A stretch of 64,000 nucleotides of DNA from Croceicoccus marinus (lineage in GTDB: Bacteria; Pseudomonadota; Alphaproteobacteria; Sphingomonadales; Sphingomonadaceae), in contig NZ_CP019602.1 in NCBI RefSeq assembly GCF_001661675.2, positions 1,761,501 through 1,825,500 on the forward strand. Reading direction: 5' to 3'. The position numbers were made by a program, and so were the translations under genes. Of the stretch, positions 16,031 through 25,923 are shown piece by piece; the first letter of the stretch is position 1, and every line of letters begins with the position of its first letter. Under the pieces are notes generated by a model. The model did not search any database and was not told where the DNA came from. It saw only the letters and a program-made list of their open reading frames with translations.

Positions 16031-18364
16031 TCAGTCGTCCTTCAGGAACGCGGGCATGTGGTCGGGGTTGCCCCCTTCCTTGCCTTCGCCGTTGCTGCCG
16101 CCGCCGTCACGGTCGCCGCGCGGACCACGCGGTCCGCGGTCACGACCGCCGCCGCCGCCGCGTCCACCGCGATCGCCGCCGCCACGCGGGCCACGACGGT
16201 CACCGCCGCGATCGCCGCGATCACCACGAGGCTCGCGGGGTTCACGGGCCGGACGCGTGTCCTCCAGCTCTTCGCCGGTTTCCTGGTCGACGACGCGCAT
16301 CGACAGGCGAACCTTGCCGCGGTTGTCGATCTCGAGGACCTTGACCTTCACTTCCTGGCCTTCCGACACAACGTCGGTCGGCTTTTCCACGCGCTCATTC
16401 TTCATTTCGGAGACGTGGACGAGACCGTCCTTGCCGCCCATGAAGTTCACGAATGCGCCGAAGTCGACGATGTTCACGACCTTGCCGTTGTAGATCTTGC
16501 CGACTTCCGCCTCTTCGACGATGCCTTCGATCCACTTGCGGGCCGCTTCGATCTGCGCAACGTCGCTGGACGAGATCTTGATGATGCCCTCGTCGTCGAT
16601 GTCGACCTTCGCGCCGGTTTCGGCGACGATCTCGCGGATCACCTTGCCGCCGGTTCCGATGACGTCGCGGATCTTCGACTTGTCGATCTGCATCGTCTCG
16701 ATACGCGGAGCATGCGCCGACAGTTCGGTGCGGGCCGAACCCAGCGCCTTGGTCATCTCGCCAAGGATATGCGCGCGGCCGGCCTTCGCCTGCTCAAGCG
16801 CCTTGGCCATGATTTCCTGGGTGATGCCGGCAATCTTGATGTCCATCTGGAGCGAGGTGATGCCCGCTTCCGTACCGGCCACCTTGAAGTCCATGTCACC
16901 GAGGTGATCCTCGTCGCCGAGGATGTCCGACAGCACGGCGAACTCGTCGCCTTCCAGAATCAGGCCCATCGCGATGCCCGACACCGGACGTTCGATCGGA
17001 ACGCCTGCGTCCATCATCGACAGACAGCCGCCGCAGACCGTCGCCATCGAGGACGAGCCATTCGACTCGGTGATGTCCGACAGGATGCGGATGGTGTAGG
17101 GGAAATCTTCCTTCGACGGCAGCACGGGATGCAGCGCACGCCATGCCAGCTTGCCGTGTCCGATCTCGCGGCGACCCGGAGCGCCGAACCGGCCAACTTC
17201 ACCAACCGAATAGGGCGGGAAGTTGTAGTGCAGCATGAAGTTCGAATAGCTCAGGCCTTCCAGCCCGTCGATCATCTGCTCCGATTCCTTGGTCCCCAGC
17301 GTGGTGGTGCAGATCGCCTGCGTCTCACCGCGCGTGAACAGCGCCGAACCGTGGGTGCGCGGCAGGAAGCCGGCAATCGCCTCGATCGGGCGAACCTGGT
17401 CCAGCTTGCGTCCGTCGATGCGCGCGCCTTCCTTGAGGATGGCGGTACGCACGATTTCGGCTTCCAGCTTCTTCATCTGCTTGCCGGCGGTCATCTGCGT
17501 CTGGCCATCGGCCTCGGCATAATGCGCCTTCGCCTTCGCACGCGCTTCGTTCAGCGCGTTCGAACGGGCCGACTTGTCGGTCAGCTTGTAGGCAGCAGCG
17601 ATATCGCCGCCGATCAGGCCGCGCAGCTCTTCCTTCATGGCGGACTTGTCGTCGGCCAGATTCAGCTCCCAAGGCTCCTTGGCAGCCTGCTCGGCGAGGT
17701 CGATGATCGCGCCGATGACCTTGCGGCATTCGTCATGCGCGAACATGACGGCGCCCAGCATCTCTTCCTCGGTCAGCTCCTTGGCTTCCGATTCCACCAT
17801 CATCACAGCTTCCTGCGTGGCGGCGACGACAAGATCGAGACGGCCGTCTTCGAGGGCGGCGTCCTGCTTGGGGTTGAGCGTGTATTCGCCATCGACAAAG
17901 CCGACGCGGCAGCCGCCGATCGGGCCCATGAAGGGCACGCCCGAGATCGTCAGCGCTGCGGACGCGGCGATCATGGCGACCATGTCGGCCTCGGTCTCGC
18001 CGTCATACGACAGGACCTGGCAGATGACGTTGATTTCGTTGTAGAAACCTTCGGGGAACAGCGGACGGATCGGACGATCGATCAGGCGGCTGGTCAGGGT
18101 TTCCTTCTCGGTCGCGCCGCGTTCGCGCTTGAAGAAGCCGCCGGGAATGCGGCCGGCCGAGGAGAATTTTTCCTGGTAGTGAACGGTAAGGGGGAAGAAG
18201 TCCTGCCCTTCCTTCACACTCTTGGCGGCGGTCACGGCGCAAAGCACCACGGTTTCGCCATAGGTGGCCAGCACGGCGCCGTCAGCCTGACGGGCAATGC
18301 GGCCGGTTTCGAGGGTGAGGGTCTTTCCGCCCCACTCAATCGATACGGTTTTGGTGTCGAACAT
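16031..18364 (-). CDS. pnp: Polyribonucleotide nucleotidyltransferase (PNPase)
   Basis: Phosphorolytic 3'-5' exoribonuclease of 777 aa, a core degradosome enzyme. It has two RNase PH domains (first about 10-145; second about 320-530, with [28 protein letters not shown] and [16 protein letters not shown]), an alpha-helical linker, a KH domain ([18 protein letters not shown], about 560-610) and an S1 domain ([19 protein letters not shown], about 625-695). After S1 comes an unusual tail of about 60 residues rich in Arg, Gly and Asp ([17 protein letters not shown]), ending [14 protein letters not shown]. It lies downstream of rpsO with a hairpin between, as in many bacteria. Confidence 0.97.
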   Translation of the reverse strand: MFDTKTVSIEWGGKTLTLETGRIARQADGAVLATYGETVVLCAVTAAKSVKEGQDFFPLTVHYQEKFSSAGRIPGGFFKRERGATEKETLTSRLIDRPIRPLFPEGFYNEINVICQVLSYDGETEADMVAMIAASAALTISGVPFMGPIGGCRVGFVDGEYTLNPKQDAALEDGRLDLVVAATQEAVMMVESEAKELTEEEMLGAVMFAHDECRKVIGAIIDLAEQAAKEPWELNLADDKSAMKEELRGLIGGDIAAAYKLTDKSARSNALNEARAKAKAHYAEADGQTQMTAGKQMKKLEAEIVRTAILKEGARIDGRKLDQVRPIEAIAGFLPRTHGSALFTRGETQAICTTTLGTKESEQMIDGLEGLSYSNFMLHYNFPPYSVGEVGRFGAPGRREIGHGKLAWRALHPVLPSKEDFPYTIRILSDITESNGSSSMATVCGGCLSMMDAGVPIERPVSGIAMGLILEGDEFAVLSDILGDEDHLGDMDFKVAGTEAGITSLQMDIKIAGITQEIMAKALEQAKAGRAHILGEMTKALGSARTELSAHAPRIETMQIDKSKIRDVIGTGGKVIREIVAETGAKVDIDDEGIIKISSSDVAQIEAARKWIEGIVEEAEVGKIYNGKVVNIVDFGAFVNFMGGKDGLVHVSEMKNERVEKPTDVVSEGQEVKVKVLEIDNRGKVRLSMRVVDQETGEELEDTRPAREPREPRGDRGDRGGDRRGPRGGGDRGGRGGGGGRDRGPRGPRGDRDGGGSNGEGKEGGNPDHMPAFLKDD

Positions 18365-18531
18365 GTATTTTCCTTATGAACCCGCGGTGCCGTATTGCAG
18401 CGCGGGGCCTACTGCCGGGGATACCGTCCCGGTCCGGTGCGGGGCGCTTTGTCATGCCCCAGGGCTGCCTTGCCGAATTGCGAGGCATCGCCCGATTTCG
18501 CGGGGCCGTCTTTCCTGCGGCCCCATGCGAC

Positions 18532-18557
18532 AAGGGCGGCCCGTCGGGACCGCCCTT
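18532..18557 (-). terminator. rpsO-pnp intergenic hairpin
   Basis: AAGGGCGG and CCGCCCTT (18532-18539 and 18550-18557) pair perfectly around a 10-nt loop just after the rpsO stop. There is no long U-tract. In E. coli the equivalent site holds an attenuating terminator and RNase III processing. Here it is probably a partial terminator or processing site (inference). Confidence 0.55.
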
Positions 18558-18565
18558 GGAAACTC

Positions 18566-18835
18566 TTACTTGCGCAGGCCGAGCTTCTGGATCAGCGCGT
18601 TGTAGCGCTCTACATCCGTCCTTTTCAGGTAGGCGAGAAGCGAACGGCGCTTGTTGACCATCACCAGCAGACCGCGCCGCGAGTGATTGTCCTTGTGGTG
18701 ATCCTTGAAGTGCTCGGTCAGGTTGCGAATACGCTCGGTCAGGATCGCGACCTGGACTTCGGGACTGCCGGTGTCAGTATCCTGACGGGCGTTGTCCTTG
18801 ATGATTTCCTGCTTCTTTTCGGCGGTAACCGACAT
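18566..18835 (-). CDS. rpsO: 30S ribosomal protein S15
   Basis: An 89-aa primary 16S rRNA-binding protein. The family motifs [36 protein letters not shown] and [16 protein letters not shown] are intact. The start at 18835 ([10 protein letters not shown]) gives the standard length; the upstream in-frame ATG at 18853 adds only MSRSET and is unlikely. It sits between truB and pnp in the conserved order. Confidence 0.97.
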   Translation of the reverse strand: MSVTAEKKQEIIKDNARQDTDTGSPEVQVAILTERIRNLTEHFKDHHKDNHSRRGLLVMVNKRRSLLAYLKRTDVERYNALIQKLGLRK

Positions 18836-18859
18836 AGTTTCACTCCGCGACATCGATGA

Positions 18860-19849
18860 TCAGATGTTGAAGCCCCGAAAGACCCTGGCCACGCCATCCG
18901 AAATATCCATCAAGGCTATCGGCTTTCCGCCGCATTTCGCCCAGACAGTTCCGTCAGGAATGGTCAGTCCGGACAATTGCCGGCCCTGTCGGACCGCTTC
19001 CGCCTGATCCGGAAGGAGATCGAGGGCCGGGATGTCGTCCAGCCCTGCCTCCAGCGGCAGAAGTATTTCAGCAAGGCGCGCGCCGTGACCGATTTCGTTC
19101 AACTTGTCCAGCGAAATCGCCGAATGTTGGCCGAACGGACCAGCACGCGTGCGCCTAAGGTAGGTAACGTGTCCGCAAGTTCCAAGGGCATGCGCGATAT
19201 CGCGCGCCAGGCTGCGGATATAGGTCCCCTTCGATACCGTCGCTTCCAGCGTGACGCTGTCCATCAGTTCCAGCGGCGCGCCGGGATCATAGGGGTCGGG
19301 CCGCCCGCTGGTGGTCGCGAAGACGGAATCGACATCCACGCCATGCCCCTGCCCGCCCACGGGGCCGAGAGCATGGATCGTCACGCGGCGGGTCTTCATC
19401 TCCACGTCCTCGCCCGCGCGCGCGAGATCATAGGCGCGGCGGCCATCGATCTTGAGGGCCGAGTATTTCGGCGGCACCTGCTCGATCTCTCCGGTAAAAG
19501 CCTCGCAGATCGCCAGCAACGCCGCTGCCGGGGGGCGCCGGTCGCTCGTCTCGATCACCGCGCCCTCCGCATCCAGCGTATCGGTCATGGTGCCGAACTG
19601 GATCGTGAACTCGTATGTCTTGGTAGCGTCGAGCATCCGGCCCGCCAGCTTGGTCGCCTCGCCGATGGCGATCGGCAGCACGCCGGTCGCCAGCGGATCC
19701 AGCGTGCCGCCATGACCGACCTTGGTCTTGGCATAGCCCGCTTCGCGCAGATTGCGCTTCACCGCGCCGACAGCCTGGGTCGAGCCCATTTCCAGCGGCT
19801 TGTCTAGGATGATCCAGCCGCTGGGCGGTGCTAGTCTGTCCTCGCTCAT
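18860..19849 (-). CDS. truB: tRNA pseudouridine(55) synthase TruB
   Basis: Makes pseudouridine 55 in the T-loop of tRNAs. A 329-aa protein with the catalytic motif VGHGGTLDPLATGVLP (Asp51 nucleophile) and GWIILDKP at the N-terminus. The YIRSLARDIAHALGTCGHVTY segment and a short PUA-like C-terminus (LTIPDGTVWAKCGGKPIAL) are also present. The start at 19849 (MSEDRLAPP) avoids overlap with the upstream protease gene, which ends at 19861; an upstream frame extension exists but reads antisense-like sequence. It is 24 nt from rpsO and part of the same transcript. Confidence 0.96.
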   Translation of the reverse strand: MSEDRLAPPSGWIILDKPLEMGSTQAVGAVKRNLREAGYAKTKVGHGGTLDPLATGVLPIAIGEATKLAGRMLDATKTYEFTIQFGTMTDTLDAEGAVIETSDRRPPAAALLAICEAFTGEIEQVPPKYSALKIDGRRAYDLARAGEDVEMKTRRVTIHALGPVGGQGHGVDVDSVFATTSGRPDPYDPGAPLELMDSVTLEATVSKGTYIRSLARDIAHALGTCGHVTYLRRTRAGPFGQHSAISLDKLNEIGHGARLAEILLPLEAGLDDIPALDLLPDQAEAVRQGRQLSGLTIPDGTVWAKCGGKPIALMDISDGVARVFRGFNI

Positions 19850-19860
19850 TTTGCCCTCGC

Positions 19861-20544
19861 TCACGATGCGATCGCCTCGGCCAGGCCGATATAGAGGCCT
19901 CGCACCCATTCCACCGGCGGCCACACGATATTCTCGATGATGCCGAGATCGGGAAAGAACCAGCTCAGGGCGATCACCGCGACCAGCAGAAGCATGCCGA
20001 CGGGCCGCAGCTTCTCATACGCCCGCGCGGCGCTGCGCGGCAGCAGTCCCTCGACGATGTGCGATCCGTCGAAGGGCGGAATCGGTAGCAGATTGAAAAA
20101 GGCCAGGAAGATGTTGATCAGGATGAAATAGTCGATCCCGGTAATCGTCCATTGCATCGCGGCGGACACATTGCCAGGATCGATGCCCCTTGCCAGCAGG
20201 CCCAGCACGACGGCCGCGATCCCCGCCATCACGAAATTGCTGCCCGGACCGGCCGCCGCAACCGCCATCATGCCGAAGCGCGGATTGTTCAGCCGCCATT
20301 TGTTGACCGGCACAGGCTTGGCCCAGCCGAACACGGGCCCGCCGATCAGCGCCATCACACCCGGCAGCACGACGGTACCGACCGGATCGACATGGCGTAG
20401 CGGGTTGAGCGAGAGGCGCCGCGCCTCTTTGGCTGTGGGGTCGCCCAGCATCTTGGCGGACCAGCCATGCGAGACTTCGTGGAAAACGATGGCAACGATC
20501 AGGCAGGGAATCAGGATCGCGGCAAGAATGATGGTGTCGGACAT
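19861..20544 (-). CDS. Site-2 protease family (M50) membrane metalloprotease
   Basis: A 227-aa integral membrane zinc protease homologue. The zinc-binding HEVSH lies at 22-26 inside the first helix, and the third ligand Asp159 is in NLLPIPPFDGSH, the classic S2P NPxPPxDG-type motif. Helices lie at about 5-25, 60-75, 93-118 and 135-152. No PDZ domain is present, which distinguishes it from RseP. Substrate is unknown; family members cleave transmembrane anti-sigma factors or signal peptides. It is 11 nt upstream of truB and probably co-transcribed. Confidence 0.88.
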   Translation of the reverse strand: MSDTIILAAILIPCLIVAIVFHEVSHGWSAKMLGDPTAKEARRLSLNPLRHVDPVGTVVLPGVMALIGGPVFGWAKPVPVNKWRLNNPRFGMMAVAAAGPGSNFVMAGIAAVVLGLLARGIDPGNVSAAMQWTITGIDYFILINIFLAFFNLLPIPPFDGSHIVEGLLPRSAARAYEKLRPVGMLLLVAVIALSWFFPDLGIIENIVWPPVEWVRGLYIGLAEAIAS

Positions 20545-20614
20545 GGCGGGTCAGATAGGCGGCCCGCTACCGGATTACACCTGCCGGCCCTTCTTTGATC
20601 TTCCGGCAGACGCT

Positions 20615-21205
20615 TCAGCCGCGATTCGCCTCGACAAAATGGCGGCGGCAGAGTGCGATATAGCGGTCGTTCCCGCCGATCTCGGTCTGTTCGCCTTCGC
20701 TGACCGCACTGCCCTCGGCATCGATGCGCAGGTTCATCGTCGCCTTGCGCCCGCAATGGCACACGGCCTTCAGCTCGATCAGCGCATCGGCAATGCCCAG
20801 CAATGCCGCCGAGCCTTCGAACAATTCGCCTTGGAAATCTGTGCGCAGGCCATAGCACAAGACCGGAACCCCCGCCTCGTCCGCCAGCCGCGCGCATTGC
20901 CAGACCTGCGCGCGGGTCAGGAACTGCGCCTCGTCGATCAGCACACAGGCGATGGGGCTGACTGCATGATGCGGCGCGACCGCATCCCACAGATCGGTGC
21001 CGGGATCATAGAGATGGGCATCTGCCTGCAGCCCGATGCGCGAATGGATCGGCTTGCCCCCGCCTTCGTCCGCGCCGCGATGATCGAGCGCGGCGGTCCA
21101 TAGCATGGTCGTCATCCCGCGCTCGCGATAGTTGAAGTCGGCTTGCAGAAGCTGTGTGGATTTGCCCGCGTTCATGCTGGCATAATAGAAATAGAGCTTG
21201 GCCAT
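20615..21205 (-). CDS. tdk: Thymidine kinase
   Basis: Type II thymidine kinase of 196 aa; phosphorylates thymidine in the pyrimidine salvage pathway using ATP. The P-loop ASMNAGKST is at 9-17 and the Walker B/catalytic LIDEAQFL at 89-96 (Glu92 the base). The lasso/zinc domain has Cys149, Cys151, Cys186 and His189, all family ligands. It sits within the rbfA-truB interval of the translation cluster, where it is not normally part of the conserved order. Confidence 0.95.
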   Translation of the reverse strand: MAKLYFYYASMNAGKSTQLLQADFNYRERGMTTMLWTAALDHRGADEGGGKPIHSRIGLQADAHLYDPGTDLWDAVAPHHAVSPIACVLIDEAQFLTRAQVWQCARLADEAGVPVLCYGLRTDFQGELFEGSAALLGIADALIELKAVCHCGRKATMNLRIDAEGSAVSEGEQTEIGGNDRYIALCRRHFVEANRG

Positions 21206-21303
21206 CGCCGCACTATGCTGATCGCAGGGGCCCGCGCCATAGGGTCTGCGCCGGTATCGGCCCCGATTGCACAGCTTTGTGGCGCTGCCGCGCCAGCTTG
21301 GCG

Positions 21304-21702
21304 CTAGTCCTCGTCATCCTCGATGTCGCGGCGGACGCGCGGATCGTCCAGCAGGCGCTCGATCCGGCCTGCCTCGTCGAATGTTTCGTCAGGGCGGAAC
21401 TGCAGTTTCGGCGCGAATTTCAGCCCAAGGCGCTGGGCCACCTCGCGCTGGAAGAAGGCGGTATTGACCTGCAGCGCCTTGATCACCTTCGCCTCGTCCG
21501 CGCCCAGCAGCGGCTTCACATAGACCTTGGCCTGCCGCAGGTCGGGCGACATGCGCACCTCGGTCACGCTGACGGCATGCGCAGCGATCGTATCATCGTG
21601 CACTTCCCCGCGCGAAAGCAGTTCCGACAATATATGGCGCACCCGCTCGCCGACTTTCAGAACGCGCACGGATTGCTGTTCGGGGGTGGAATTGCGAGCC
21701 AT
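21304..21702 (-). CDS. rbfA: 30S ribosome-binding factor RbfA
   Basis: Late 30S maturation factor, 132 aa, with a KH-like fold. Conserved segments are [58 protein letters not shown] and the acidic C-terminus DIEDDED. The start at 21702 (MARNSTPEQ) is preferred to an ATG two codons upstream because it leaves a 2-nt gap to the upstream DUF1697 stop at 21705. It is part of the infB-rbfA-truB cluster. Confidence 0.95.
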   Translation of the reverse strand: MARNSTPEQQSVRVLKVGERVRHILSELLSRGEVHDDTIAAHAVSVTEVRMSPDLRQAKVYVKPLLGADEAKVIKALQVNTAFFQREVAQRLGLKFAPKLQFRPDETFDEAGRIERLLDDPRVRRDIEDDED

Positions 21703-21704
21703 GA

Positions 21705-22241
21705 TCAATCCATCTTGTCCAGAATTCGCTTCAGCGAGGCCATGTTGCGCGCGGTGAAGCGGCGGTCGAGCTTGCGCTCGATGAAGGGGCCGGTGAGCCT
21801 GCTGTTGCCGACCCCCTCGACATAATCGACGTAAAGGCAGCGGTCGCCAAGCGCGATGCGCTCGGGTCCCCGCCCCTCATAGGCTGCCGTCAGCACGCCG
21901 AACTGGTCTGCATCGGCTTCGCGCTCCAAAAACAGCGTATGGACCTGCTTGTCGTCGCCTTGCCCATGAAAAGGGTTGTCCTCGATCGCGGCGCTCACCT
22001 CGTCCCTGCTGCGTACGGCTGCGAAAGTGTCGAAATCGAACCGGTCCTTCACGATGAAGGCCAGCATCTCCGACAGCCCCTCCGAAGGTCGATCATCGAA
22101 GGAGAACAGCACGTTGCCGCTGGCGACGACGGTTTCGACGTCTTCCAGATCCTCACGCTCCAGCGCGTCGCGCAGATCGGTCATCTTCAACCGATTGCCG
22201 CCGACATTCATGCTGGCGAAGAAAGCGGCGTAGCGGGGCAT
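21705..22241 (-). CDS. DUF1697 family protein
   Basis: A 178-aa member of PF08002, recognised by [40 protein letters not shown] and NVLFSF at the N-terminus and [20 protein letters not shown] near the end. The family is structurally a two-domain alpha/beta protein of unknown function. Start 22241 is chosen because the family begins immediately with this motif. The gene is inserted between infB and rbfA, an uncommon position. Confidence 0.87.
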   Translation of the reverse strand: MPRYAAFFASMNVGGNRLKMTDLRDALEREDLEDVETVVASGNVLFSFDDRPSEGLSEMLAFIVKDRFDFDTFAAVRSRDEVSAAIEDNPFHGQGDDKQVHTLFLEREADADQFGVLTAAYEGRGPERIALGDRCLYVDYVEGVGNSRLTGPFIERKLDRRFTARNMASLKRILDKMD

Positions 22242-22354
22242 GATCGTTCCCTGGCTGAAATAGACGAAGGGCAGCGCCAGAATGCACAGCATCGGGAGTC
22301 ACCCTAACGTGCAGCCGCTATCCAGTCCGCTCAATACACCCTTGCGACTGCGCC

Positions 22355-22386
22355 GCCACCAGCCGGGCTGTGACCCGACTGGCGGC
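22355..22386 (-). terminator. Imperfect 13-bp hairpin after infB
   Basis: GCCACCAGCCGGG (22355-22367) and CCCGACTGGCGGC (22374-22386) pair with mismatches over a 6-nt loop, 27 nt past the infB stop. There is no U-tract. It could modulate read-through into DUF1697-rbfA. Confidence 0.4.
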
Positions 22387-22412
22387 TTTGCGCTTTTGTC
22401 TCGCAAGACGTC

Positions 22413-25022
22413 TTAAAGAACGCGTTCGCGCTCCTCGACCTCGAAGACTTCAAGCTGGTCGCCCGGCTTGATGTCGTTCGTGTCCGAAAGCACCACGCCG
22501 CATTCCAGACCCGCGCGGACTTCGTCCACGTCGTCCTTGAAGCGCCGCAGCGATTCGATCGAGGTAGCCGAAACGATGACATCATTGCGGGTAAGACGCG
22601 CGAACAGGCCCTTGCGGATGACGCCTTCCTCGACCAGCAGGCCAGCGGCCTTGTCCTTCTTGCCGGCGGGGAACACCTGCTTGACCGCGGCACGGCCCAC
22701 GACGTTCTCGATCCGCTCGGGACCAAGCTCGCCCGCCATGCGCTTCGCGATCTCCTCGGTCAGGTGATAGATGACGTCGTAATACATCATCTCCACCTTG
22801 TCCTTTTCCATCTGCTGGCGCGCCTTGGCATTGGGACGCACGTTGAAGCCGATGATCGGAGCGCCCGATGCCGCCGCGAGCGTAACGTCGCTCTCGGTAA
22901 TGGCACCGACGCCCGAATGCAGGACGCGAACCTTGATGAGGTCGTTGGACAGGCGGCCCAGCGCGGTCGAGATTGCCTCGACCGAACCCTGCACGTCCGC
23001 CTTGATGACGACCGGGAACTCGACCATCTCGCTCTTCAACGCCGAGAACATGTTCTCGAAGTTCGAAACCGGCATCGCGGTGCGCTTCTCGTTCGCCTTC
23101 TCGGTACGATAGGTCGCGACCTCGCGGGCACGCTGCTCGTTCTCGACCACGTTCATCAGGTCGCCAGCACGCGGAACGCCGCCAAGGCCCAGCACCTCGA
23201 CCGGAGTCGAGGGTCCGGCTTCCTTGACCTGACGGCCCTTGTCGTCGTGCATGGCGCGAACGCGGCCGCTTTCGGTGCCGACGACGAACACGTCGCCGCG
23301 CTTCAGCGTACCGCGGGTGACGAGGACGGTGGCCAGCGGCCCCTTGCCCTTGTCGAGCTGCGCCTCGATCACGGTGGCCTCGGCGTCGCGGTCGGGATTG
23401 GCCTTCAGTTCGAGCAGTTCGGCCTGCAGGTTGATCGCATCGATCAGCTTGTCGAGACCGATCTTCTTCTTGGCCGAAACCTCGACATCCATGACGTCGC
23501 CGCTCATCTCCTCGACCACGATCTCGTGTTCCAGCAGGCGCTCGCGGATCTTCTTCGGGTTCGCCTCGTCCTTGTCGATCTTGTTGATCGCCACGATCAT
23601 CGGCACGCCAGCCGCCTTGGTGTGGTTGATCGCCTCGATCGTCTGCGGCATCAGCCCGTCGTCGGCCGCCACCACCAGGATGACGATGTCGGTGACATTG
23701 GCACCGCGCGCACGCATCTCGGTAAAGGCCTCGTGGCCCGGCGTATCGAGGAAGGTGATCATGTCACCCGCCTTGGTCTTCACCTGATAGGCGCCGATAT
23801 GCTGCGTGATGCCGCCCGCTTCGCCGCGGGTCACGTCCGTGCCGCGCAGCGCGTCGAGCAGGCTGGTCTTGCCGTGGTCGACATGGCCCATGATCGTCAC
23901 GACCGGAGGACGCGGCTTCAGGGTCTCGGCAGGATCGACATCGACCGTATTGTCGATATCGACGTCGCTTTCCGACACGCGCTGGATGTTGTGGCCGAAT
24001 TCCTCGACCAGCAATTCCGCGGTGTCCTGGTCGATCGTCTGGTTGACGGTGACCATCATGCCCAGGTTGAACAACGCCTTCACCAGATCGGCGCCCTTTT
24101 CGGCCATGCGATTGGCCAGTTCCTGCACGGTAATGGCCTCGGGCACGACGACGTCGCGCACCTGCTTCTCACGCTGCTGCTGCTGGCCGCGGTACTGCGA
24201 ACGGCGCTCCTTCTCGCGCGCACGCTTCAGCGCGGCGAGACTGCGGGCCCGCGCGCCTTCGTCGTCGTTCAGCGCCTTGTTGACGGTCAGCTTGCCGCCG
24301 CGGCGGCGGTCGGCGCCCTTGGCTTCGGCGCTGCGCGTATCGCCGCGCGTGTCGCGGGCCCCGCCCTTCTTGTCCGCGGCGGGCTTCTTCTCGACCTTCT
24401 TGGGCTCGGGACGCTTGACCGGAGTGAACTTGCGCGGGGCGGGCACGGCCTCGCCCTGTTCCTCGACTGCCGGATCGCTGGCGGCTTCCTCCTGCTCTGC
24501 GGGCTTTTCGGCTTCAACGGCGGGAGCAGGCTCTTCCTGCGTCTGACTGGCTTCGACTTCTGCCTCGGCCACGGCTTCCTTCTGCGCCTCGGCTTCGGCC
24601 TTGCGGTTGTCCTCGGCACGCTGGCGCTCTTCCTCAAGCGCCTTGGCCTTGGCCTCTTCCTCGCGGCGGCGGGCTTCCTCCGCCATCTTCAGGCGTTCTT
24701 CCTCGGCCTCGCGCTGCAAGCGGGCGACGCGCTCCTGCGGCGTCTCGTCGCTGGGCGAAGGACGGCGGGGCGCGGGCTTGGGCGCGGCGGGCTTGGGCGC
24801 GGCGGGCGGCGCGGCGACAGGAGTTGGCGCAGCTTCGGGGGCAGCGGCAGGCGCAGTCTCGCCCGGCTTCAGGATCTTGCGCTTGCGCTTTACTTCCACG
24901 GCGACCTTGTTGGTCCGGCCATGGCTGAAGGTCTGCTTGACCTCGCCCGCGTCCACCGCACGCTTCAGGCCAAGCGGCTTGCGGGTCCGGGTGCTGTTGT
25001 CGTTATCGCTCATACTGGTCAA
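22413..25022 (-). CDS. infB: Translation initiation factor IF-2
   Basis: GTPase that delivers fMet-tRNA to the 30S subunit; 869 aa. The long N-terminal region (about 30-290) is Ala/Glu/Lys/Arg-rich and low in complexity. The IF2_N segment [20 protein letters not shown] follows. The G domain has G1 [10 protein letters not shown] (about 376), G3 DTPGHEAF and G4 NKIDKDE, then domains II-IV with [20 protein letters not shown] and the C-terminal [26 protein letters not shown] at 25013 is an equally good start. It lies directly downstream of ylxR, as in nearly all bacteria. Confidence 0.97.
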   Translation of the reverse strand: MTSMSDNDNSTRTRKPLGLKRAVDAGEVKQTFSHGRTNKVAVEVKRKRKILKPGETAPAAAPEAAPTPVAAPPAAPKPAAPKPAPRRPSPSDETPQERVARLQREAEEERLKMAEEARRREEEAKAKALEEERQRAEDNRKAEAEAQKEAVAEAEVEASQTQEEPAPAVEAEKPAEQEEAASDPAVEEQGEAVPAPRKFTPVKRPEPKKVEKKPAADKKGGARDTRGDTRSAEAKGADRRRGGKLTVNKALNDDEGARARSLAALKRAREKERRSQYRGQQQQREKQVRDVVVPEAITVQELANRMAEKGADLVKALFNLGMMVTVNQTIDQDTAELLVEEFGHNIQRVSESDVDIDNTVDVDPAETLKPRPPVVTIMGHVDHGKTSLLDALRGTDVTRGEAGGITQHIGAYQVKTKAGDMITFLDTPGHEAFTEMRARGANVTDIVILVVAADDGLMPQTIEAINHTKAAGVPMIVAINKIDKDEANPKKIRERLLEHEIVVEEMSGDVMDVEVSAKKKIGLDKLIDAINLQAELLELKANPDRDAEATVIEAQLDKGKGPLATVLVTRGTLKRGDVFVVGTESGRVRAMHDDKGRQVKEAGPSTPVEVLGLGGVPRAGDLMNVVENEQRAREVATYRTEKANEKRTAMPVSNFENMFSALKSEMVEFPVVIKADVQGSVEAISTALGRLSNDLIKVRVLHSGVGAITESDVTLAAASGAPIIGFNVRPNAKARQQMEKDKVEMMYYDVIYHLTEEIAKRMAGELGPERIENVVGRAAVKQVFPAGKKDKAAGLLVEEGVIRKGLFARLTRNDVIVSATSIESLRRFKDDVDEVRAGLECGVVLSDTNDIKPGDQLEVFEVEERERVL

Positions 25023-25116
25023 AAAACCCTATCAAAATCATCGTCGTCGTCACGCCGTGAACGGCGTCGTCATCTGCTGCGGCCTGCCCCTGCAGGTGCG
25101 CCGAACGCGCCCGCTT

Positions 25117-25923
25117 CTACGGTTCGCTGGCCCGCTGTGCGGCAGGCCCTCCACTTTCCAACCCGGCATTTCCGGGGCCATCGGCGGTCGCGCCATCGTG
25201 GCCAAGGTAATGGTTGAGCCTTGCAAGCAAGGTCGAAACGCGTCCGGCGGCGGCACGATCGGTCAACGCCAGATGGACGGTATTGTCGCGGCCCAATGCC
25301 ACAGACAGCCCCGCCCGGTCCAGAGGCAAGCTTTCGCCCGCCATGCCGGTACCTTCCTTGTCCTCACCCACGCGCCATGCCTGGTCGAGCCGACGCGAAC
25401 CATCGCCACCGGCGTCGGACGCGTGCCCCAACCACCAAACCTTGCCCGAACGCGCCGCCTCGGCGATGCGATCGGATCCGGCGAGCACATTGCCGGAGCG
25501 GTACTCGATGCCCAGCCTGTCGGTCAGGGCGCGCAGCAGCGCCTGCTCCGCCAGTTCGGGAAGTTCGGCCGGAATGACAGGCGGCGGCCCCTTGAAACCG
25601 CGCGCCAGGGCTCCCTTCAGATGGCCCTTCGCGATCGCTTCTTCAAGTTCGGCGCGCGTGACGCCGATCCATGCGCCGCGTCCTGGCGCCTTGGCATGGG
25701 CATCGGGCAGAACCGCGGGCCTGTCGTCGGAAGCTGCGGATCCCTGCGGCCCCATCGCCAGCCGCAACAGGCTTTCGCGCGGAGCGATACGGCCCGTAAT
25801 GACGCATTTGCGCATGGGTCCGTCGCCCCGCGCGCCAGAGCGGCGGGTGACGGTGCCCTCGTCGAACTCGGGCACCTTTTCATCGATGTCGGACGCTACG
25901 GTCTCATTGCTTGGAGTCCGCAT
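25117..25923 (-). CDS. YlxR-like (DUF448) RNA-binding protein
   Basis: A 268-aa protein. Residues from about 37 to 112 carry the YlxR signature (MRKCVITGRIAPRESLLRLA, AKAPGRGAWIGVTRAELEEA). A C-terminal ribosomal-L7Ae-like part (YRSGNVLAGSDRIAEAARSG, KVWWLGHASDAG) is followed by a Gly-rich tail. Fused DUF448-L7Ae proteins are usual in Alphaproteobacteria. The gene overlaps the end of nusA by 20 nt, which indicates translational coupling in the nusA-ylxR-infB operon. Its role is probably RNA binding in transcription or translation. Confidence 0.92.
   Translation of the reverse strand: MRTPSNETVASDIDEKVPEFDEGTVTRRSGARGDGPMRKCVITGRIAPRESLLRLAMGPQGSAASDDRPAVLPDAHAKAPGRGAWIGVTRAELEEAIAKGHLKGALARGFKGPPPVIPAELPELAEQALLRALTDRLGIEYRSGNVLAGSDRIAEAARSGKVWWLGHASDAGGDGSRRLDQAWRVGEDKEGTGMAGESLPLDRAGLSVALGRDNTVHLALTDRAAAGRVSTLLARLNHYLGHDGATADGPGNAGLESGGPAAQRASEP

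Noticed and set aside
15929..18379. 816-aa plus-strand open frame
   Set aside because: Antisense to pnp, which has all catalytic and RNA-binding motifs.
18365..18565. Riboswitch or separate small RNA between rpsO and pnp
   Set aside because: Only simple hairpins are visible; no known riboswitch core could be recognised.
22764..25217. 817-aa plus-strand open frame
   Set aside because: Antisense to infB; long open frames opposite high-GC genes are a composition effect, and it has no protein-like motifs.
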